A stretch of DNA of 64,000 bases from Paeniglutamicibacter kerguelensis (lineage in GTDB: Bacteria > Actinomycetota > Actinomycetes > Actinomycetales > Micrococcaceae), in contig NZ_JAGIOF010000001.1 of NCBI RefSeq assembly GCF_017876535.1, positions 3,658,001 to 3,722,000 of the forward strand, read 5' to 3'. The notes beneath the pieces were generated by a model, which saw only the letters and a list, made by a program, of their open reading frames with translations, was not told the origin of the DNA and made no database searches. Positions 60,634 to 64,000 of this stretch are shown piece after piece. The position numbers and the translations under genes are program-made. Every line of letters begins with the position of its first letter. The first letter of the stretch is position 1.

Positions 60634-60669
60634 CGTGGTGGTGGCCTTGTTTGCAATGCCACCACCACG
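60634..60669. terminator. Perfect hairpin between the SMR and oxidase genes
   Basis: CGTGGTGGTGGC (60634-60645) and its exact complement (60658-60669) with a 12-nt loop. On the minus strand it starts 28 nt after the SMR stop and ends 25 nt before the oxidase TTG, so it may terminate or attenuate transcription entering the oxidase gene. Confidence 0.6.
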
Positions 60670-60696
60670 CCCGTTTCGGAGTCAGTTGGACTGTTG

Positions 60697-61050
60697 TTAA
60701 AGCCCAGCGGTCCCCACGGGTGCCGCAACCACTTGTGCCGCACCCAGGTTGATCATTGCCACTCCCACCACGGCGAGCAGGATTCCGGCAATCTGCCAGA
60801 GGGTGAGTTTCTCGGAGAACCACACCACGCCGATCAGCGCGATGGCCACGGTTCCCCCGGCGGACCAGATGGCATAGGCCATGCTCAGCGGCACATGCCT
60901 GAGCACCAGGCTCAGCGTGTAGAAGGCCACCCCGTAGCAAAGCACCGTGCCGATGGTGGCCAGCGGCTTGGTGAATCCGGCGGACATCTTCAGTAGCGTG
61001 GTTGCAACGATCTCGGCCGCGATGGCAATCGCAAGCAGGAACCAGTGCAT
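60697..61050 (-). CDS. SMR family small multidrug exporter
   Basis: A 117-residue four-helix transporter. The essential membrane Glu is in AIAAEIVATTLLKMSAGFT (Glu13), and helix 3-4 reads AYAIWSAGGTVAIALIGVVW followed by FSEKLTLWQIAG, as in EmrE/QacC rather than the guanidinium exporters. It probably functions as an antiparallel homodimer exchanging cations for protons. It lies 19 nt downstream of the APC permease gene, so it is in the same unit; export of a polyamine or quaternary amine would fit. Confidence 0.9.
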   Translation of the reverse strand: MHWFLLAIAIAAEIVATTLLKMSAGFTKPLATIGTVLCYGVAFYTLSLVLRHVPLSMAYAIWSAGGTVAIALIGVVWFSEKLTLWQIAGILLAVVGVAMINLGAAQVVAAPVGTAGL

Positions 61051-61069
61051 GGCGTGTTGGTCCCCCTCT

Positions 61070-62503
61070 TTATTTCTGTTCGGAGAGGTCCTGCGGCTGC
61101 CGCTCGGCTTCCTTGCGCGCGTCGCTCCTCTGCACGAAGATCCAGATCACCACGCCGCTGGCGAGCACGCCCAAGGCGATGGCCAATTCCCTGAAGCCGC
61201 CGTAGCCGGTGACGGAGAAGCCCGTGGCGCCGACGACCAGGATCACGATCATGAAGACCGTCAGGACCAGCGACAGCGGAACGAACCACGGGGCAAGCTT
61301 GATCGGACGGACGGCGTTCGGGCGGTCCTTGCGCAGGATGTAGAAGCCGGAGACGGCAAAGATGTGGGTGAGGATGTAACCCAGGTTGCCGGTGACAATG
61401 ATGGCCAACGGCGACTGCAGCACCACCAGGACCACGATGTTCAGCACGACCATGACGTTCAGCGCCCGCACCGGCACGCCGCGCTTGTTCAGCTTGCCCA
61501 CGGCGCGGACGGTGATGCCGGACTTGCCCATGTTGAACAGCACGCGGGAGGCGTCGGCCACGGAGGTGGTCATGATCAGCAGCAGCGAGGCGATCAGGCA
61601 CAGGACCATGACATCCGAGGCGCCGCCGACCAGGGAGCCGAAACTGTCAACGAAGAAGGTCGCCGGGTTGGCCTTGATGGCCTCCTCGCCGGCGTAGCCG
61701 CCGAGGGTGATCGGGATGAGGAAGAAGACGCCCAAGCAGAAGAGCACGGCGGCCTTGATGGCCTTGGTGGTGTCCTTGACGGAGTCGCGGTACTCGGGGG
61801 CGAACGTCGCGCAAACCTCGATGCCGAAGGTGGTCCAGGCCATGATGTAGAGCCAGACGAGCGCTTTGTGGAAGCCCTCCATGCCGTGCAGGTTCCAGGT
61901 CAGCTCGGCCGGGGCCCACTGGCCGCTGAAGAGCGGCAGGACGATGAACGCGAAGAGCGGGATCATCAGGATGCCGGCGGTGATGTAGACGAACGCCATG
62001 GTCATGCGGACGCCGACGATGTTGATCAGGTACATGAAGAGGATGACGCCGATGCCGATCACGATGGGAAGGTTCAGCTCAATGGGCCCGAGATTCACCA
62101 CCCAGGTCGATTCGGGGAACCACTGCGCCTGGATCAGTGCGCCGGTGATGGCGCCGTAGGTTGCCAGGTTGGTGCCCCACGGGAACCAGTAGCCGACGCT
62201 TGCAAGCGGCGCGACCCAGGGTGCGCGCTTCTTCCAGGCCTCGGCCGCGTAGTGGGTGATGCCGCCCGAGGACTCGGGGAACATCGTGGCAAGTTCGGTG
62301 TAGATCCAGTTCACGCCCATGGCGATGATCATCGACACCGCCCAGAGGAACGCGGCGCCCCAGCCGCCGAGGTCGGCAATCGAGGCTCCCAGGGTGGCAA
62401 TCAGCGCCGCAGGCATGGTCATGGACATTGCGAATCCGTCGAACCATCGCATCTTCTTGGGTAATTGCTCTTCGCTCTCCGGGAGCGTCAACTGCTCGGA
62501 CAT
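61070..62503 (-). CDS. APC family amino acid/polyamine permease
   Basis: A 477-residue permease with twelve predicted helices. The first helix carries GFAMSMTMPAALIATLGASI (about residues 23-42) in place of the common GIG motif, helix 2-3 region ELATMFPESSGGITHYAAEA (about 70-89) and helix 6 WTTFGIEVCATFAPEYRD (about 224-241). The overall pattern is of PuuP/GABA-permease-like transporters. It heads the unit APC-SMR-oxidase-cupin and is divergent from an aldehyde dehydrogenase gene. Likely substrate: putrescine or another amine. Confidence 0.88.
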   Translation of the reverse strand: MSEQLTLPESEEQLPKKMRWFDGFAMSMTMPAALIATLGASIADLGGWGAAFLWAVSMIIAMGVNWIYTELATMFPESSGGITHYAAEAWKKRAPWVAPLASVGYWFPWGTNLATYGAITGALIQAQWFPESTWVVNLGPIELNLPIVIGIGVILFMYLINIVGVRMTMAFVYITAGILMIPLFAFIVLPLFSGQWAPAELTWNLHGMEGFHKALVWLYIMAWTTFGIEVCATFAPEYRDSVKDTTKAIKAAVLFCLGVFFLIPITLGGYAGEEAIKANPATFFVDSFGSLVGGASDVMVLCLIASLLLIMTTSVADASRVLFNMGKSGITVRAVGKLNKRGVPVRALNVMVVLNIVVLVVLQSPLAIIVTGNLGYILTHIFAVSGFYILRKDRPNAVRPIKLAPWFVPLSLVLTVFMIVILVVGATGFSVTGYGGFRELAIALGVLASGVVIWIFVQRSDARKEAERQPQDLSEQK

Positions 62504-62622
62504 TCGTGCCTTCCAATTCGATCACCGTCATTAGGACAAATAGAAGCCTGCCAAAATTGTCGCGAAAGTCAATAGATTGGCTACTCATTGTTTTTTCAGC
62601 AAGAAACATTGAGATTTTACTC

Positions 62623-62650
62623 TTGACGCCAATCGCGACCGGGCTATAGT
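62623..62650 (+). promoter_or_regulatory. Predicted promoter of the aldehyde dehydrogenase gene
   Basis: TTGACG (62623-62628), 16-nt spacer, TATAGT (62645-62650), close to the vegetative consensus, 48 nt before the ATG. The 196-nt divergent region is AT-rich compared with the genes. Confidence 0.7.
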
Positions 62651-62698
62651 GATCTACATCATCAACAACGGATTCCTCTTGAAAGGGCTTTTGATTCC

Positions 62699-64000
62699 AT
62701 GACCGCTGTATCCGTGCCGACCCGCACACAGCTATTTATCGCCGGAGAGTACTCAGATGGAAGCGGCCAGGAGCGCTACGACGTCATCAGCCCATCCACC
62801 GGTGAATTCATCGCCTCGATCCCGGTTCCCACCGAAGAAGACCTGAACCGCGCTGTGGCCAAGGCCCACGAGGCCAAGGGAGCCTGGCAGAAGCTCGGCG
62901 TCTTCAAGCGCGCCGAAATCTGCCACAAGATCGGCGACGCCATGGAGCGCCGCATCGACGAGCTCGCCCACCTGCAGTCGCAGGAGCAGGGCAAGCCGCT
63001 GGCCGAGTCCATCGCCGACGTCACCGAAGCCGCACAGCTCTTCCACCTGCATGCAGAAGACGCAATCCGCCTCAACGGCGAAACCATTCCGTCCTCCGAC
63101 ACCGACAAGCGCATGTTCACCTTCCGCGCGGCCGTCGGCGTCTGGGGCATCATCACCCCGTGGAACTTCCCGCTGCTCATGTTCGCGGAGTTCGTTGCCC
63201 CGGGCCTTGCCACCGGCAACGCACACGTCGTGAAGCCGCCGGCAAACACCGCACTGACGGTTCTGGCCGCCATGGAATGCCTCATCGAGGCGGGCGTTCC
63301 CGAGGGACTCGTCTCCATCCTTCCGGGCGAGGGCGACTTCGGCGCCAAGCTGGTCTCCCACGACGGCATCGACGCCATCGGCTTCATCGGCTCCTCGGCC
63401 ACCGCCGCGAAGATCCAGAAGACCGCGGGCCTCAAGCGCTCCATCATGGAATGCTCCGGCAACGGCCCGGTGGTTGTCCTCGCCGATGCCGACGTCAAGC
63501 GTGCGGCCAAGGCCGCCGTCGACGGTGCATTCTTCTGCGCCGGCCAGGTCTGCTGCGCCACCGAGCGTGTCATCGTCCACAAGGACATCCACGAGGCATT
63601 CGTCAAGGAAGTCCTGGAATACGCCAAGGCAACCGTGAAGCTCGGCGATCCGTTCGCCGAGGGCACCAACCTGGGCCCGCTGAACAACGAGCTCGTTGCC
63701 GTGAAGATGGATACGCACATGGCCGACGCCCGCGAGCGCGGCCTGGACATCCTCCTGGGCGGCCGCCGCAGCCCGGATTTCGCCACCGACCTCTACTACG
63801 AATTCACCGTGGTGGACAACGTGACCGAGGACAGCCTGCTGAGCCGCGAAGAATCATTCGGCCCGGTCCTGCCGATCATCGTGGGCCAGGATGACGACGA
63901 CATCCTGCGCATCGCCAACGGCGACGCGCTGGGCCTGCAGTCCGCCGTCTTCACCCAGAGCATGAAGAGCGCCTTCCGCTTCATGGAGGAGCTCCAGACC
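62699..64000 (+). CDS. Aldehyde dehydrogenase, cut by the window end
   Basis: NAD(P)-dependent aldehyde dehydrogenase; 434 codons are visible and the frame is open at the edge, so roughly the last 50-60 residues are missing. It begins MTAVSVPTRTQLFIAGEY. Visible motifs: WGIITPWNFPLLMFAEF (about residues 149-165), the general-base Glu in IMECSGNGPV (about 250; most ALDHs have ELGG here), and the catalytic Cys in FFCAGQVCCATERV (about 281-294). Start at ATG 62699 with GAAAGGG upstream. Divergent from the amine permease unit, it should oxidise the aldehyde made by the amine oxidase. Confidence 0.9.
   Translation, partial: MTAVSVPTRTQLFIAGEYSDGSGQERYDVISPSTGEFIASIPVPTEEDLNRAVAKAHEAKGAWQKLGVFKRAEICHKIGDAMERRIDELAHLQSQEQGKPLAESIADVTEAAQLFHLHAEDAIRLNGETIPSSDTDKRMFTFRAAVGVWGIITPWNFPLLMFAEFVAPGLATGNAHVVKPPANTALTVLAAMECLIEAGVPEGLVSILPGEGDFGAKLVSHDGIDAIGFIGSSATAAKIQKTAGLKRSIMECSGNGPVVVLADADVKRAAKAAVDGAFFCAGQVCCATERVIVHKDIHEAFVKEVLEYAKATVKLGDPFAEGTNLGPLNNELVAVKMDTHMADARERGLDILLGGRRSPDFATDLYYEFTVVDNVTEDSLLSREESFGPVLPIIVGQDDDDILRIANGDALGLQSAVFTQSMKSAFRFMEELQT

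Overview
The window is about 64 kb of high-GC DNA, densely packed with genes. Operons are joined by ATGA overlaps, start codons include TTG and GTG, and many families are typical of soil actinobacteria. Gene content (malate:quinone oxidoreductase, IclR/Lrp/GntR/LysR-controlled catabolic operons, tripartite tricarboxylate transporter, DUF4011 giant protein, UPF0158, DUF1684) suggests a Micrococcaceae-type chromosome (Arthrobacter, Paeniglutamicibacter or Glutamicibacter-like). That placement is inference from style, not from a marker gene. No rRNA, tRNA, CRISPR array, insertion sequence or origin was seen.

Layout. (1) 34-5659 is an amino-sugar operon: two sugar ABC permeases, a Gfo/Idh/MocA-like protein, a ROK sugar kinase, glucosamine-6-phosphate deaminase and a formylglycine-generating (sulfatase-activating) enzyme, followed by an IclR regulator. 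(2) 6830-12086 holds single accessory genes: an HD hydrolase, an orphan Vsr mismatch endonuclease behind a large hairpin, a RibD/DHFR-like reductase, a DUF1684 protein, and an MFS efflux pump with a MarR repressor and a perfect palindromic operator. (3) 12193-18582 is a 2129-residue DUF4011 / SF1 helicase / Vsr-like / DUF3320 protein of the kind found among candidate defence proteins. (4) 19019-21894 carries DUF5058, a second membrane protein and an M20 amidohydrolase; a RES/MbcA-type toxin-antitoxin pair follows. (5) 23349-30263 holds an Lrp-type regulator facing a metabolite:H+ symporter, a YtcJ-like amidohydrolase, a ThDP-dependent enzyme and a 2-hydroxyacid dehydrogenase. (6) 30357-37617 has a UPF0158 protein, an Asp/Glu-racemase-like protein and a complete oligopeptide-type ABC transporter.

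(7) 37826-55944 is an aldarate (galactarate/glucarate) region. It contains galactarate/talarate dehydratase with a GntR regulator and Mqo, TctABC, a LysR regulator, 5-dehydro-4-deoxyglucarate dehydratase, 2-oxoglutarate semialdehyde dehydrogenase and glucarate dehydratase. These are followed by an AEC permease, a second LysR regulator, a second glucarate-dehydratase-like enzyme and another 2-hydroxyacid dehydrogenase. Together they convert C6 aldaric acids to 2-oxoglutarate. The main discovery is that four promoters in this region share one architecture: an inverted repeat, exactly 20 nt, then TTGGACnnGCATC, then TAGGnT. This ties the tct transporter, the kdgD operon, a distant 2-hydroxyacid dehydrogenase and the glucarate-dehydratase-like operon into one LysR-type regulatory network.

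(8) 56083-58760 looks rearranged. It has a low-GC orphan ORF, an 18-bp palindrome, an FMN reductase, an alpha/beta hydrolase, and a degraded copy of the reductase 3' end in which a 34-bp segment is inverted. (9) 58759-64000 is an amine-catabolism cluster: cupin, FAD-dependent amine oxidase of the PuuB type, SMR exporter, APC permease and, divergently, an aldehyde dehydrogenase cut by the window end.
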